Shown in pieces: positions 10,861 through 22,028 of a stretch of DNA of 64,000 bases. A program made the translations under genes and the position numbers. Position 1 is the stretch's first letter. The number at the start of each line of letters is the position of its first letter. The stretch comes from Nelumbo lutea. Lineage: Eukaryota > Streptophyta > Magnoliopsida > Proteales > Nelumbonaceae. A model generated the notes under the pieces. It made no database searches and was not told the origin of the DNA. It saw only the letters and a list, made by a program, of their open reading frames with translations. The stretch spans positions 87,574,076 to 87,638,075 of the forward strand of contig JAKGHH010000002.1 of NCBI GenBank assembly GCA_022828595.1. The letters run 5' to 3'.

Positions 10861-11322
10861 ATTTTATGTGGGCCCCACAAATGGCATGTAAGCAAACAAA
10901 GCTAAGGTGGATGACACCCTAACTAACTAGGCTGACATGTAGAGTGTGATGTATGAGGGGTGGGTTTGTCATCTAGACTCAAGGCTCCAAGAAGGTCGCC
11001 ACCCTTCAAACCTGCACCTATTGGATGAATGGGCTTCTTAGGTTGGTGGCTGGTTGAGGGATTTCAGCATAGCTTACGGGTACTTTGGTCCTAAGGCTTA
11101 AGCGTATGGCCCTCTCCTATAGGACAATGAGATGCTAAATCTAACATAGGGTGATGTGCAGCAAGTAGGTGAACATATAAGCAAATAGTAGAAACAAAAC
11201 AATAAGCAAATGTGCAATAAACATAAGAGAATAAACAATTATTATTATAACAAAAAAGAGATAATAAGTGCATGTATATGGACAAAAATAGTAATCAAGC
11301 CAAACGGGCCCCCGTATGGGTC
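10861..11322 (-). mobile_element. Tat gypsy 5' leader fragment, left copy
   Basis: This segment is clearly homologous to 34791-35235. Shared blocks include CAAGGCTCCA, GGATTTCAG and GTATATGGACAAAAATA. The right copy continues into a primer-site-like sequence and an LTR. The left copy instead breaks off near 11310-11322, where a caulimovirid coat-protein fragment begins. It is non-coding. Confidence 0.7.
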
Positions 11323-11566
11323 TAACCTATAGAATTTTGAGAAAAAGACATCCTTATACCATCTGAACTTTGAAAGAGTTCCGCATTTCAAATTTATAAG
11401 TTGCTCCCTTATTTTATTATTCACATCCTTCATTCTTCCAGTAAAATGATTAATTATGTTTAGGCACAATGCCATTACAGTGTCCTCTAGGGTTTGCCCG
11501 TTTGGGTAAGTTATGGCCATTCCACGAATCCCTTTTAATTGCTCCTAATATTAGGTCTCTCTGGTG
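11323..11566 (-). pseudogene. Endogenous caulimovirid coat-protein fragment (second copy)
   Basis: The minus frame (MAITYPNGQTLED, then INHFTGRMKDVNNKI, then FRWYKDVFFSKFYRL) matches the coat-protein region at 21581-21826 almost base for base. Both ends are recombination points. On the right it changes to viral leader within a short shared 'ggtgt'. On the left it joins Tat leader sequence. It is a displaced, partial duplicate with no start, end or zinc knuckle. Confidence 0.8.
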
Positions 11567-11785
11567 TAGCTCTAAATGAAACTAAATAAGAAACGAGGTC
11601 CTAGAAAATGAGAAAAATGCAGCTAAATTGCATCAAGGAAAAGAACAAATGTAAGAGAAATAAAACTATCGTGAATAGTAATAGTGAACAGTGCCGATGA
11701 ACAATAACAATGAATAGTAATGAAAGGAAAGGATGGAACTAATATTAAGAGAAATAAAAAAGAATTTAATGACAATAAAATTTAA
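11567..11785 (-). other. Caulimovirid leader, terminal copy
   Basis: This segment matches 33232-33425, the leader just upstream of the viral tRNA-Met primer site. Shared blocks include AGCTCTAAATGAAACTAAAT and GTAAGAGAAATAAAACTATC. Here it is continuous with the promoter region on its right, so it is leader in its natural place after the RT/RNase H region. The primer site that should follow is missing and is replaced by the coat-protein fragment. Having leader at both ends shows that the insert exceeds one genome length. Confidence 0.7.
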
Positions 11786-12010
11786 ATTATAATATTAAAC
11801 AAGGTTATAATATTACAAGTGGGGAGAATATTATAGTGGTTATGGAACTTGTGAACAGACTCATAATAACTAAGTCGCACACTTATAAGGACTCGGGAAC
11901 TCGAAACATCACTTTTACAAACACTGTAACACATTAGAATGACTTAAGAAAACATACCCTCCTGTAGTGAGACTCACTCCAACTCCACACCTTCTTTGGA
12001 AGAGGGGCCT

Positions 12011-12020
12011 TTATTTATAT
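12011..12020 (-). promoter_or_regulatory. Candidate caulimovirid promoter TATA box
   Basis: On the minus strand the sequence is ATATAAATAA, followed closely by a GGCCCCTCTTCC-type leader start. It lies in the non-coding region (11786-12290) between the viral RNase H region and the leader, where the full-length RNA promoter of caulimovirids normally sits. No activity can be inferred. Confidence 0.5.
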
Positions 12021-12289
12021 TGACCCTCCTATAAGAGCAAATATATTTGCTATGTAGTGGCTTTGGCTTTGTGCTCTGACTTTATGTCCATTAGTCTGAC
12101 AGCCCCCGTAATTTTCGGTAGCTTTACGTATATCATCATGAGTGCTCTGTAACTTTCGGCGTGGTTGTTGCTTTTATGCATCCAGGTGCTTTGGATGCTT
12201 CTGCTTTTTGCTATCTGTCAACTTTACTATTACTTTGCTCTCATTTTAGGGTGGTGCCTTTTTATTGTCTTTTAGTGATTAATTTAATT

Positions 12290-13301
12290 ACTTTGTCTAG
12301 ATATGGAGATAAAGTCATCTGAGTCAAAGTCTTTCTCCTCATTAATGGCCTTAATTGCCATTTGATGCGCACTTCCCAGAGATAGGTTGGGGAATATTTC
12401 TCTTACTTATTTCTCACAAGAGCTGTATAATTCCATTTGCTTGATGTGTTCAAAACTGTATTCTACCTTTCAAAATTGTTTGTATCTTTACAACAGGTTA
12501 TCATTAGGCAGAATTTCCTCAGTTGCTCCCCACTGACACCACCACGTGTATACACACTGGGAGTAACAATGCTGAAAATCTTCTAAGAATCGGACAAACC
12601 ATGAATGTTTAATGGGTGTATTTTGTATTAAGAATACTTTATACCAAGTAGATTAATAATCCCAATAATTAAAGTGTTTAGTCCTTTGTTCTAAAGGCCT
12701 TTGAAAGAATCTACACCGATTTGGGGATCCCCATTTTGCCATGGTTATGAATTTTATTATGACAAGCTTAGAATAAGCTATTTTGTCTCCTCGATAATTT
12801 CTATAGCAATGCTGAATTCGGGCCGATCCTATTTCTATAAGGATGGCTCCATAATACTTCTGATCCTTATTTAAGGAGCATATTGGGAAGTGATTCTCCT
12901 AAAAGTATTTTTGATTCACCTTTAAGATTTCAGGCCCTTGATCAGGACTTTCTAAGATGGGAGCTATTTCATCTTGATTAATTGAGATGACCGTGTCTAT
13001 ATTAGAATGAATAAAGGGGCTAAATCCTTTTGCCTCTTCCATAAGTTCTCTCCTTTTGCCTCTTCAAGAAATCAAGCAAAGAATTATCAATTCCTTTTAT
13101 ATGGCTTGCCACCTAGCAAATATTTGTCATGAGACTAGATTTTTTTTTCATATTCTAAGATCTCATTTGTGGATTTACAATCTATTTGTAGGATAAAGTA
13201 TTGATTTACTAGATCGCTTTGGAACTTGGACACACAAAGGACTATACTAAGTGTTTCCTTTTTTATTTTCAAATAGTTCTTTTGGGAATCATTCCATGTT
13301 C
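12290..13301 (-). pseudogene. Caulimovirid RNase H C-terminal part and polyprotein tail
   Basis: The minus frame reads GTWNDSQKNYLKIKKETLS, then VLCVSKFQSDLVNQYF and LQIDCKST, then QIFARWQAI after a frame change. These are the C-terminal RNase H blocks of the caulimovirid polymerase. Beyond about 12880 the frame is too decayed to read reliably. The first half of this domain lies at 19032-19161; the L1 inserted between them. The 15-bp sequence 13287-13301 is repeated at 19017-19031. Confidence 0.82.
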
Positions 13302-13664
13302 CTTTTTTTTTGAACCCCAAAATTTACTCCTGGTGGAGGGTTGACCACTAAAATTTTATTAATATGAAGAAAACTATGGAGGGGGAGACGTGAAACCTTA
13401 CCCCTCGCTTTATACAAAGGGAGCCTGGCTCATATAAACATTAAGTGTCCAGGCAACCTAAAATCAACGAATTCTCAAAAAAGGAAGACCTAAACAATCT
13501 GCTGTAATCTAGTGTTGGACATAGGAAGGAAGTGTATCTATGCAATCATAAACAGTTTTTTGAGACTCTAAGCAACCTAGCTTCACAAGAGCATCTAATG
13601 GTTGGCTAGCCTTTCTGTAAATATGGACACAAAAGAATTCCAATCTATTCCTAAGCTCCTGAAC

Positions 13665-13940
13665 CTAAGACAACCAAAACCAAAGTTTCCAAGGGGCTGT
13701 ACAAGTACCATTGAGAATATCAATTAGAAGTTGGGAATTTGATTCCACCATTATCTTCTCTAGATTAAGAGCAACCGCCAGGTGTAAGCCATCCAGCAAA
13801 GCCATAGCCTCTACGACTAAATTGGAGTCTAAACCATAGGTGTTAGAGAAAGCACTAATGAAACCATTTCTTCCATCTCTGATGATACCCCCTCCACCAC
13901 ATGGGGCCAAGATTTCCTCTAGAAGCACCATCAACATTCA
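13665..13940 (-). pseudogene. L1 ORF2 C-terminal RNase H domain
   Basis: The minus frame reads GGGGIIRDGRNGFISAFSN, then VVEAMALLDGLHLAVAL, then KIMVESNSQLLIDIL. This matches the plant RVT_3-type RNase H carried at the C-terminus of many plant L1 ORF2 proteins (GGxxRDxxG, EAxALxxGLxxA, ExDSxxLV). The usual aspartate in the last block reads as asparagine (ESNS). It is the last coding segment before the 3' tail. Confidence 0.75.
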
Positions 13941-14178
13941 ACTTAAAGTAACCCTCCAGAATTGGTAATAAATGCACCACATTGATGTACCTATTTTTAA
14001 TTGGGTGAATTCATAACCCCAAACCCTGTAAAGAGAGTTGTTGAGTAAAACTCACTCTATGGGTGAGGTGTAGAGGAGAGGATACCTCATGAATCCACCG
14101 CACAATTAACCAAATCACCATATTAGAGCATCTGAATTTATTTTCCATTCTACACCTGTTTCTTTCCTTCTAGATTTC

Positions 14179-15006
14179 CTAGACTGCAAAACAAGCAATC
14201 AGCCCTACTATAATAGCCCATTGGTTTTTTCCTGAGGCTTCTGAAAACCAAACAGAGAGGATCTCCTTAATACTCTCATTACCCCTGAAGGGAAGCCCAA
14301 ACAATCTGCTAAAGAAAAGCCAAACTTTTTGAGCTAGACAACCATGTACCAGCAAATGATTAACATTCTCCTCTGAGTGATCACGATAGCAGACACATTT
14401 GGATACAAAAGGGGTCCCCAACTCCTTTATATCAGATTCCACCCCTACCTTCCCCACCATAAGTTTCTAGACAAAGAAGCTTATCTTGGTGGGCAATAGA
14501 GCATTCCAAACTGACTTGTACCAATCCATCGTAGGATGAGCATCCCTATAGAAGGACCAAACTATTTTAACAGAGAACTCTCCTTTTGTTTCAGGAAGCC
14601 AAACTATCTTGTCTTGGTTGTTATAGAGCTTCACACCTGACCTCTGAATCTGTCGGAGAGCCTTATCCTCAAGAAACCCCCTAACCTGATCCAGACTCCA
14701 AATTCCTACCTCATCAACAACATCACAAACTCTCAAGTACAAATTAAGACCATCTAGTTGAATGACTTCCTCAATTAAAGAACCATCCATGGTCCAATTA
14801 TCCAACCAGAAGCTGATTTTGCCCCTTCCCACTAACCACCTCGAGAGAAGGACTAAATCATCTCTTAGTTCCATGTCCACCTTCCAGGTATGAGAAGTAT
14901 AGCACAGAGAGATGGCTGTATAGAAATGACTACCCTTCAGCACCCTGGCTCTAAAAAATTCTGCCCACAATGAATTTTGGAACAACACTCGCCACAAAGC
15001 TTTCAA
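14179..15006 (-). pseudogene. L1 ORF2 C-terminal region with zf-RVT-like motif
   Basis: Two adjoining frames cover this part. The upstream one (15006-14467) has LWAEFFRARVLKG, WLVGRGKISFWLDNW and WKSVWNALLPTKISFFV-like blocks (DNxDKIVWLPxxxGEFSVK). The downstream one (14460-14179) has CVCYRDHSEENVNHLLVHG, the Cys/His cluster of the zf-RVT domain. Order and spacing are normal for plant L1 ORF2. One frame break separates them. Confidence 0.8.
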
Positions 15007-15092
15007 CTTGAGTGCTTATTGGACATCAGATAAGTTTTTAATATGCTGATTTCCTCCAAGCTATCCAATGGTTATGACTACTTGTCTCCGAA

Positions 15093-16562
15093 TTAGACCA
15101 AAGGAATCCTTTCATCAATTGACCCAGGAGTTTGATGACCTTCTTGGGAGTTGCAACTGCCGACATCAAGTATATCGGAATACTGCTCAACACGTCTAAT
15201 TAAGACCAACTTACCTCCCGCTGAAATCATTTTCCATTTCCAGCCCAAAATTTTTGGTGCCACTTTCTGCACAATCCCATCAAATGCTTCTGCTTTCACT
15301 CGGCCCTTACCAATGGGGGTCCCAAGGTAGGTGAAGGGGAGAGCACGTAGCTCGTGACTAAAGTTATGATTTAAATTCTGCTATGAGAGGCTTTTGTTGA
15401 ATTGAAAAAACAACTCTTCGCCTTGTTCACCAATTGACCCGAACATTGCTCGTACCTTTGGATTATTGACATTACTTTCTCTAACACCTACTTGGACTCT
15501 CTTGTGAAGATAATGGTGTCATTAGCATAGAGGCTGTGGGTGATAGGAGGACAGCCCCTGTGAGTCACATAAGCATTTATAGGATACTGTACACCTAGCT
15601 TGGACAAGTTTCTATTGAGTACCTCCTCTGTAATGATAAACAAATACGACGAAAGGGGATCCCCTTGCCGCAAGCCTCTAATCAAATCAGCAGTTCCGAA
15701 GAACTGAAAAATCCTATGACTCCTCCATCCAAAGAACTGAAAACCAGTAGTTCACAACCATTTTTCTAATCAAATCAATCCAATGTTCCCTAAAACTGAA
15801 CTGTCTCAGGACTTTGAAGAGGAAGTCCCAATTTAGCCGATCGTAAGCTTTGGCCATATCCAGTTTCAGCAAAACATTTCCCCCCACAACCTTTCTATCA
15901 ATATCTATTATCATTTCCTGTACCAAAGCTACATTATCCATGATGTTTCACACCTGAATAAAAGCACCTTTCTCTAGTGAAATTAGCTTAGGTAAAATAC
16001 CTGCCAGTCTTTTAGTAAAGATCCTTGCAATAAGTTTGTAGCAGAAATTACCTAAGCTGATGGGACGAAAATTTGTGAAACTCTCAAGGACCTTGCATTT
16101 TGGTATCAAAGAAATAAATGAGGAAGTGTAACTCATCGGAAGTTGGACACCATTAAAAAAGAACTGGACACCCCCTACCACATCTGCTCCAACAATGTCC
16201 CAGCACGAGACAAAAAAATATCATGTAAAACCATCCGACCCTGGCGCAATGTCTCTGTCCATGGCATGGACCACCTCTTTAATTTCTGCCTCAGAAGGTA
16301 CAACCAAAAGATTGGCATTGTCTTCCTGATTAACCACATACGGAATGATATCCAGCAATTCCTCATCACCAACTACTCCTTCCTCTAAGAGAACACTACA
16401 AAAAAAAATTACAACACCTTGTTTTAACTCCTCTGGGTTAGAAATCCAACCACCTGTGGAATTTTTAATCTTGCTAATTCTGCTCCGCATTCGGTTCAAA
16501 TTAATAGGCATATGAAAAAATTTTGAGTTTCTATCCCCCTCTTTCAACCATTTAATTCTCAA
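15093..16562 (-). pseudogene. L1 ORF2 reverse transcriptase
   Basis: In order on the minus strand: IKWLKEGDRNSKFFH, APGSDGFT, FRPISLGNFCYKLIARI, VLLKLDMAKAYDRLNWDFL, RGLRQGDPLSSYLF and YANDTIIF. These are the successive RT motifs of plant L1 elements. The catalytic box, normally (F/Y)ADD, reads YAND, so one of the two active-site aspartates is lost. At least four frame breaks or stops separate the blocks, near 16175, 15945, 15690 and 15300. The RT cannot be functional. Confidence 0.85.
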
Positions 16563-16565
16563 TTT

Positions 16566-17600
16566 CTACCTCCAGAAAATTTCCTCCTGTTTGTGAACTT
16601 CATGAAGTTTCTTCATCTCCTCCCTTAACTCCGTGAGGCTAGCTGCAGAGTTCATCTGTAAGTGATTCAATTCAGCCTGTTGGACCCTATCTTCTGCCTC
16701 CTTGACAGCCTGATGAACATTCCCAAAGACCTCCCAGTTCCATTGCTTGAGTTTACTCCTTAATTTATGTAGTTTGAGAAATAAACTCATCAATGGATTG
16801 GCATGAACCTCCTCAGTCCAACAGTCCCTGACCATCGTGCGAAAAGAGTGATAAGAGAGACACATCTGCTGAAACCAGAAACATTTAGGACTTGTCTGTC
16901 TTTCCTCTTCCACAGTAAAAACTAGAGGGTAGTGGTTTGAATAGGTGAGATTAAGATGAGTCATAGGCTTTAAAGGGAAGGATTGCACTCAGCTTGAGTT
17001 AACCAAAACTTGATCTAGACGAGCCCAAACATAGTCCAAGCCCTCTCTATTATTGCACCAAGTAAATCGGCTTCCAGAGAAACCCAAATCAATCAGTCCT
17101 ACAACATTTATTAGATCCACAAAATCCTCCATTATAGACACATCAAGATTTCTTCCCCCCACTTTCTCCTCTCTACAAGTAATCACATTAAAATCTCCAG
17201 CTAACAACCAAGGTTCAGAAATACCAGAGGCTAAGCTCCGAATTCTGTCCCAAAGAGACATTCTTTCCAGCCAATCACATTTGGCATAAACCACGGAAAG
17301 AATGAAATTCTCATTGGTAGTGGTGGTGACTTTCATCGATAGGATTTGATCATAGTCATCAATCAACTATACAGAGAAAAGACTATTCCAAAAAATTACA
17401 ATTTTGCTATTGATATTCACCATAAAACCAGTCATATTGAGTCTCCTATAAATCTAGGAAAGTCTATCATCCCCAATCATGGGTTCCGAAACTGCTACTA
17501 CCCCTAACTTATGCAGTTTACAAAGTTTTTTCAGATGAGTGATAGAGAGATCATATGCAATCCCTTTAATATTCCAAAAAAGACCATTCATTGAGAACAT
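16566..17600 (-). pseudogene. L1 ORF2 endonuclease (APE-type) and linker
   Basis: ORF2 begins near 17600 with MFSMNGLFWNIKGI, the typical WNxRG start of plant L1 endonucleases. It continues through VVAVSEPMIGDDRL, ILSVVYAKCD, EPWLLAGDFNVI and GFSGSRFTWCNNR, then ARLDQVL. The endonuclease signatures (GDFN, FTWxNxR, RLDRxL) are recognisable. The histidine block reads SNHYPLVF. Downstream (16988-16566) is the alpha-helical linker that precedes RT. Stops occur near 17370 and 16985. Confidence 0.82.
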
Positions 17601-17639
17601 CTAGAAGAAGTCATACCTTGGCCAGTTTGCGATCTGGTA

Positions 17640-18964
17640 ACTGGTTTGTTCTAACTTCGAACATATTTTTCTGAGGCCTTTTCTTGCGAACCACCTATGT
17701 CCAGTTCGCTTCCACTTCTAGCCCAGCTTTGTTCTCAGATAAGGCATATGAAGAATTTTGAGCTCTCTCAGTAATTTTATTGAGCAACTCGGCATCAGAA
17801 CTGAGGCCATTGTCGTACTCCTTACGAGAAAGTCTCTCGTCCAATTCCAACTTGGATTGTTGCAGCTCTGCTAGATTCCAGATCCTGTCAGGTTTCCTAC
17901 AAGAAAATAATTGTCTCCAGATTGATTGGCTGAATAGGCTTCAAACTAATATCATCTTTAGTAGCAAAAGACGTCTACACCCCCTCTGCAGGTAATGTTA
18001 GATGTTCTGGGATTTTAGGTTGCTGATCCTGGATCTCTTTTGTATATGTGTTTTCTATCACAACAACTTCTAGTACCGGTGCTAGGGTTCTTCGAATCTC
18101 CTGGTAAACCTGCTTCACAGTTTGTTTTTTTTCTGGGTGCTTCAAGATTACCAGGCATTTTAGCTGAAGTGGGTTTAGACTTGGCGACTTCTCCCTCAGA
18201 TTTTGAATTTCTCTTCAGTTTTAGTTTGCATTCCCTTCACCATGACCATGTTTGAAGCAGAAAGTGCAATATTTCAGGAGGTTCTCATAAACAATTTTCT
18301 GCCAGAAACCTTCCTTGCTGAGCCTAACCCAAACACGACCAGGGTTTTCTTTCAGCAGATCCACCTCCATGCAAACCCTAGCTGAGGTTGTTCTGGTCAA
18401 ACGAGTAGTAGCCGGATCAACTTTTAGCACCCTTCCTACTACCTGTGCAATTGATCTTAGGTACTTGTCATTGTACAAATTAATCGGCAACATTGGTAGA
18501 GAAATCCAAAGAGGAACTACTGACGGTTCCCAACCTAACTCCAACCTAGGCGTCCATTTCAGAAATCTTAGTAGAAAATCCTTGATAATAACAACCTCTC
18601 TCAGCCAAACCCTAAGGTATTCCTCCTCACTTTCAAATATGAGAAGCACATGTCTCAGATCTAATGTAGTGACCACAATGGCTTTTTGGAGTCTAAAAGT
18701 ACCTACCAGAAATTCCCTCATCTCCGCTAGGGAAGGATGACCATATGAATATTTTCCAAGCAAAGCAAATTGGAGAGGGGAGAGAGATCTCTCAATATCT
18801 TCTTTTGAGAACAGCACCGCCGGTTCTCCCCATTTGATCGGAAGTACCTTCAAAGGAATATCCACCACCGGTGTATCAAGAACAATAGGAAAAGGATTTG
18901 CAGTAGCAACAACCACCAAGGCAAAGGAAGGAGCACCTTGAGAATCCCCAGGCAGCTCCCCCAT
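17640..18964 (-). pseudogene. L1 ORF1 (DUF4283-type RNA-binding protein)
   Basis: The frame from the ATG at 18964 is open for 247 codons. It contains EDIERSLSPLQFALLGKYS, RHVLLIFESEEEYLRVW, PLWISLPMLPINLYNDKYL and TTSARVCMEVDLLKENP, then YCTFCFKHGHGEGN. This is the DUF4283 plus zf-CCHC_4 layout of plant L1 ORF1. It ends early at about 18221. The remaining ORF1 C-terminus to about 17640 is not open. The knuckle reads CTFCFKHGHGEGN, without a clear final Cys in place. Confidence 0.8.
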
Positions 18965-19031
18965 TTCATCTCGAGTGTATCGCTTTCATGTACAACTTCC
19001 TTTTCATCAAATGTGCAATCATTCCATGTTC

Positions 19032-19161
19032 TTGAGGTGAATCTTATTATTGCTTCTTTTCCGTTGATACTTTGCTTTAGTATTCCTCCATATCCTATGT
19101 TGGATGCCTCTGTCTTTACTATTTTTGATGCTTTTAGGTGAGAGATATTCAAACATGGCAA
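19032..19161 (-). pseudogene. Caulimovirid RNase H N-terminal part
   Basis: The minus frame reads MPCLNISHLKASKIVKTEA, then SNIGYGGILKQSINGKEAI and RFTSRTWND, the first half of a caulimovirid RNase H. The residue after VKTE that should carry the first catalytic aspartate reads EA rather than DA. The frame runs into L1 sequence at 19016 and resumes at 13301. It follows the RT region directly. Confidence 0.85.
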
Positions 19162-19173
19162 TGTTTTAACTCT

Positions 19174-20088
19174 CTATTTAATTCTTTTTACTTCTATAAT
19201 AAATTCTTCTGCCCATTCAGGGGGAGACTTTTTAAGCCTTTTGAGCAAAACTTGCCTGTCTTTGGCTAGGTCTTGGTAATAGTCCACTACATAATTTAAG
19301 CATCCTAAAAATCTCTGTAATTGTTGTTTGTCTCTTATTTCATTTGGAAATTTGTTAGCAAATTTGATTACTCTTTTGATACATGAAATCATTCCCTTTG
19401 TTATGTTATACCCTAAGAATCTTATTTCTGTTTGAAACAGTTTCATCTTTTTAGCTGATATTGCTAATCCATTTTTCTTAATAATTTCTAGGAATATGTT
19501 TAGGTGCTTCCAATGACTTTTTATTGTAGGAGAAAAGGTTAAAATATCATCGATGTACACTAAAATAAAGTTAGTATATGGAACAAATATTTCGTCCATT
19601 ATCCTCTAGAATTCTAATGGGGCATTTTTTAGTCCGAATGACGTGACGTTCCACTCAAAATGTCCAAATGGAACAGTGAAAGTTGTCTTATATCTATCAT
19701 TTTCTTCTATTTGGATTTGCCAATATCTTGATTTCATGTCAAACTTGGAAAATATTACTACATCATATAATCTATTCAATAAATCTTGTTTATTGGGTAT
19801 AGGATATCTTATCCATTTTAGTGCCTTATTTAAAGGCTTATAGTATATTACTGATCTAGGAGCTCCTCTTTCTACTTTTGCTGCATTTGCTACATAAAAT
19901 GCTACACAACTCCAAGCAGACTTGTTGGGCCTGATTAGACCTTTACTCAATAATTCTTGAATTTCTTTTTTACAAATTTCTAATAGTCGGTCTACCGTTT
20001 GGATGGGTCTATACTTAGTAGGGATTTGGCTTTCATTGAAATTATCTTCATATAGAAGGCTTATCGAATGGGCTTGCCTATACCACAT
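19174..20088 (-). pseudogene. Endogenous caulimovirid reverse transcriptase
   Basis: The upstream frame (20088-19606) has the blocks PIQTVDRLLEICKKEIQEL, SKFDMKSRYWQIQI and TFTVPFGHFEWNVTSFGLK. The downstream frame (19599-19174) has FILVYIDDILTFS, KLFQTEIRFLGYNI and RFLGCLNYV. The DM (palm) and YIDD boxes of the active site are visible. The style (PFGHFEWNV, FGLKNAP) is caulimovirid rather than Ty3/gypsy. A stop near 19604 splits the domain, and a further one follows the thumb. Florendovirus-like affiliation is my impression from overall pattern only. Confidence 0.87.
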
Positions 20089-20208
20089 ATTTTTCTTTCT
20101 AGCTTTCTTTGGAATTCCTTAATCTCTGTTTTCACCTTAGGTTCTCCTAACATCCTTGACACTCTTTCTAGTTGTATTTCCTATTGGATTTTTGTTATGA
20201 ACTTGACT

Positions 20209-20583
20209 TTATTGTCCCAAATCTTGTTTTAGCCAGTCTAGTTCTGCCATCTTGGGCTTCTCGCAGAATTCATATATGACTTCTATGCCTTTTATATAAG
20301 TAGCCATTCCTTTGTTGGTTACTTGAAAGGGTAGGTTAAATAGTAGGAATGGTGTTCCTAGAATTACTTCTTGCTTTAGTCCTTTGACCATGATGGAGGA
20401 GGTTTTTAGGCAGGTTCCTGGATTGCATACACGAGCTGATGGGATTTTGTATTGAATGCTTAGCCTCCTTCCATTTACAACACTAACTTGTTGAGCCATT
20501 TTACTAAAGTATTTTGCTGGAATTATCCCTCCTCTTATATAGTTTATGTCAGCCCTAGAATCATTTAGGGCTACTATATTCAT
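20209..20583 (-). pseudogene. Caulimovirid aspartic protease region
   Basis: The frame begins MNIVALNDSRADINYIRGG and continues to VILGTPFLLFNLPFQV. An aspartic protease core (D-S-x-A near the start, ILGxPFL later) is recognisable between the coat-protein/linker region and RT, its normal place. The active-site triplet has arginine where a glycine is expected, so the enzyme would be dead. A stop separates it from RT near 20150. Confidence 0.8.
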
Positions 20584-20640
20584 AGTGATATCTTTTATTT
20601 ATGAAAATCTTCGAATACCATTTTGGAGGCTTTTGTTCCA

Positions 20641-20946
20641 TCATATAAACAAATTCTTTTCTTCGGATTCTTTTGGATCAATCCCTTCTTCTTCTTTAAG
20701 TGTTTCTATGATAGTTATCCTATCCTTTAATTGTTTGACTTCTTGTTTTAGGTTGTTAACTTCTGTTTTTAGGTCATCAATTGTTGTAGTTTTGGGTTTA
20801 TCAATTTTTACCCTTTTCATAAGCTCATTGAAAGAATAAACATTTTCTTGTTTTTCATCTAGGCTTTTCTTAGGGGCTTTGGCTTGTTGAATGGCCCAAG
20901 TTAGGTGCTTCCTCTTAATTTCAAGATTTTCTATGTCATCAATCAT
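20641..20946 (-). pseudogene. Caulimovirid linker region (coiled coil)
   Basis: The frame contains LEIKRKHLTWAIQQAKAPKK, then a heptad-rich stretch (DDLKTEVNNLKQEVKQLKDR, IETLKEEE) typical of a coiled coil. It lies between the zinc-knuckle/coat-protein region and the protease. I know no enzymatic role for it. It stays open for 101 codons but is broken on both sides. Confidence 0.65.
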
Positions 20947-21119
20947 GTGAAAGAAGAATTTTTCTTCTAGTGATTAGCATGTTTATGCTTGACTCCTCGT
21001 CTGATGATTCAATACTTCACTTATTACTAGAGTCTCCATAAATACACAAGCCATTGGTCTGCTCACAGCATTGGATTTCTGTAGAAAGTCCTTGGTCTTC
21101 ATGTTCTAATTCTGCTAGT

Positions 21120-21200
21120 TCATTCAGTTTCCTTGGTTTAAACTTTGGGCATTTGTTGGCATAACTCCTTGCTTGTTTACATTTAAAACAAACCATCTTT
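21120..21200 (-). pseudogene. Degenerate zinc knuckle of the caulimovirid coat protein
   Basis: The minus frame reads MVCFKCKQARSYANKCPKF. The CxxC...C spacing of a CCHC knuckle is present, but the histidine position is serine (Arg-Ser), so metal binding would be lost. It is followed by KETE/LNELAELEHEDQG-like acidic sequence. It sits downstream of the coat-protein core, as in caulimovirid polyproteins. Confidence 0.65.
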
Positions 21201-21556
21201 GCTTTTGTGAGTTTTGGTTTTTCTTTCTGAAAGAAATGGTTTTTAGATCTTTTATAATCTCCTTTTTGATTCCTATAGTAACCTTTTGAGCTCTTCTACT
21301 TGTAGGGTGCTAGCGGTTTGACCCTGAACTAATAGCAAAAATTCCCTAGTTCCCTATTTGAGGCAGATTTTTCTTTTCTCAATTGCTTCTTTATTTTCAG
21401 GTCATTGAAAAGATTTAGACCTACCATGTTAATCTATTGGATCAATTCTCCATATGTATAATTTTGATAAATTATTTGATCACCTCCCTCACTTCGTAGG
21501 TGAATTCTAACCTTTTTAGCAAAGACCGAAGCTAATCCTGATATGAATTGTTCTTT

Positions 21557-21979
21557 CTAGTAGTCTTCCTTAGGATTGTATAACCTATAGATTTTTGAGA
21601 GAAAGACATCCTTATACCATCTGAACTCTGAAAGAGTTCTGTATTTCAAATTTATAAGTTGCTCTTTTATTTTATTATTCACATCTTCCATTTTTCCAAT
21701 AAAATGATTAATCATGTTTAGGCACAAGGACATTACAAAGTCCTCTAGGGTTTGCCCATTTGGGTAAGTTATGGCCATTCCATCAGAATCCCTTTTAACT
21801 TCTCCTACTATTAGGTCTCTTTGGTGTTGGGCAAAGTAATTGTCCCACCATCCTCTTAATTGTCGTGTGGATGAGGATACTACAAGGGAAACTATTGTCC
21901 TTTCAGAGTTTCCTCTAATTTTGCAGGCATTAGAGTACATGAGTATATTGTAGATTACATTGTAAATTTGATATTCCAT
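21557..21979 (-). pseudogene. Caulimovirid coat-protein core
   Basis: A 140-codon open stretch has GNSERTIVSLVVSSSTRQ, LRGWWDNYFAQHQRDLI, INHFIGKMEDVNNKI and LSEFRWYKDVFLSKIYRL. The GWWDNY and FRWYKD blocks are typical of caulimovirid capsid proteins. A diverged second copy of the part from 21581 to 21826 is at 11323-11566. The protein continues, out of frame, to the zinc knuckle at about 21160. Confidence 0.87.
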
Positions 21980-22028
21980 CTAAATTCCATTCATAGAGGG
22001 AGGCTCCATCATAGCTGTTGGCTCATTA

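Larger units (their letters stand above)
13302..19016 (-). mobile_element. Nearly full-length L1-type LINE inserted in the caulimovirid
   Basis: The element is 5715 bp on the minus strand. It has ORF1 (DUF4283-type plus knuckle), ORF2 endonuclease, reverse transcriptase, zinc-finger-like C-terminal region and RNase H, and ends in an A-run (nine T at 13303-13311 on plus). A 15-bp target duplication (aatcattccatgttc) flanks it at 13287-13301 and 19017-19031. The viral RNase H frame (…RTWND / …GTWNDSQKNY) is split exactly there. ORF1 starts 52 bases inside the 5' end, so little or no 5' sequence is missing. Several stops and a changed RT box show it is inactive. Confidence 0.9.
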
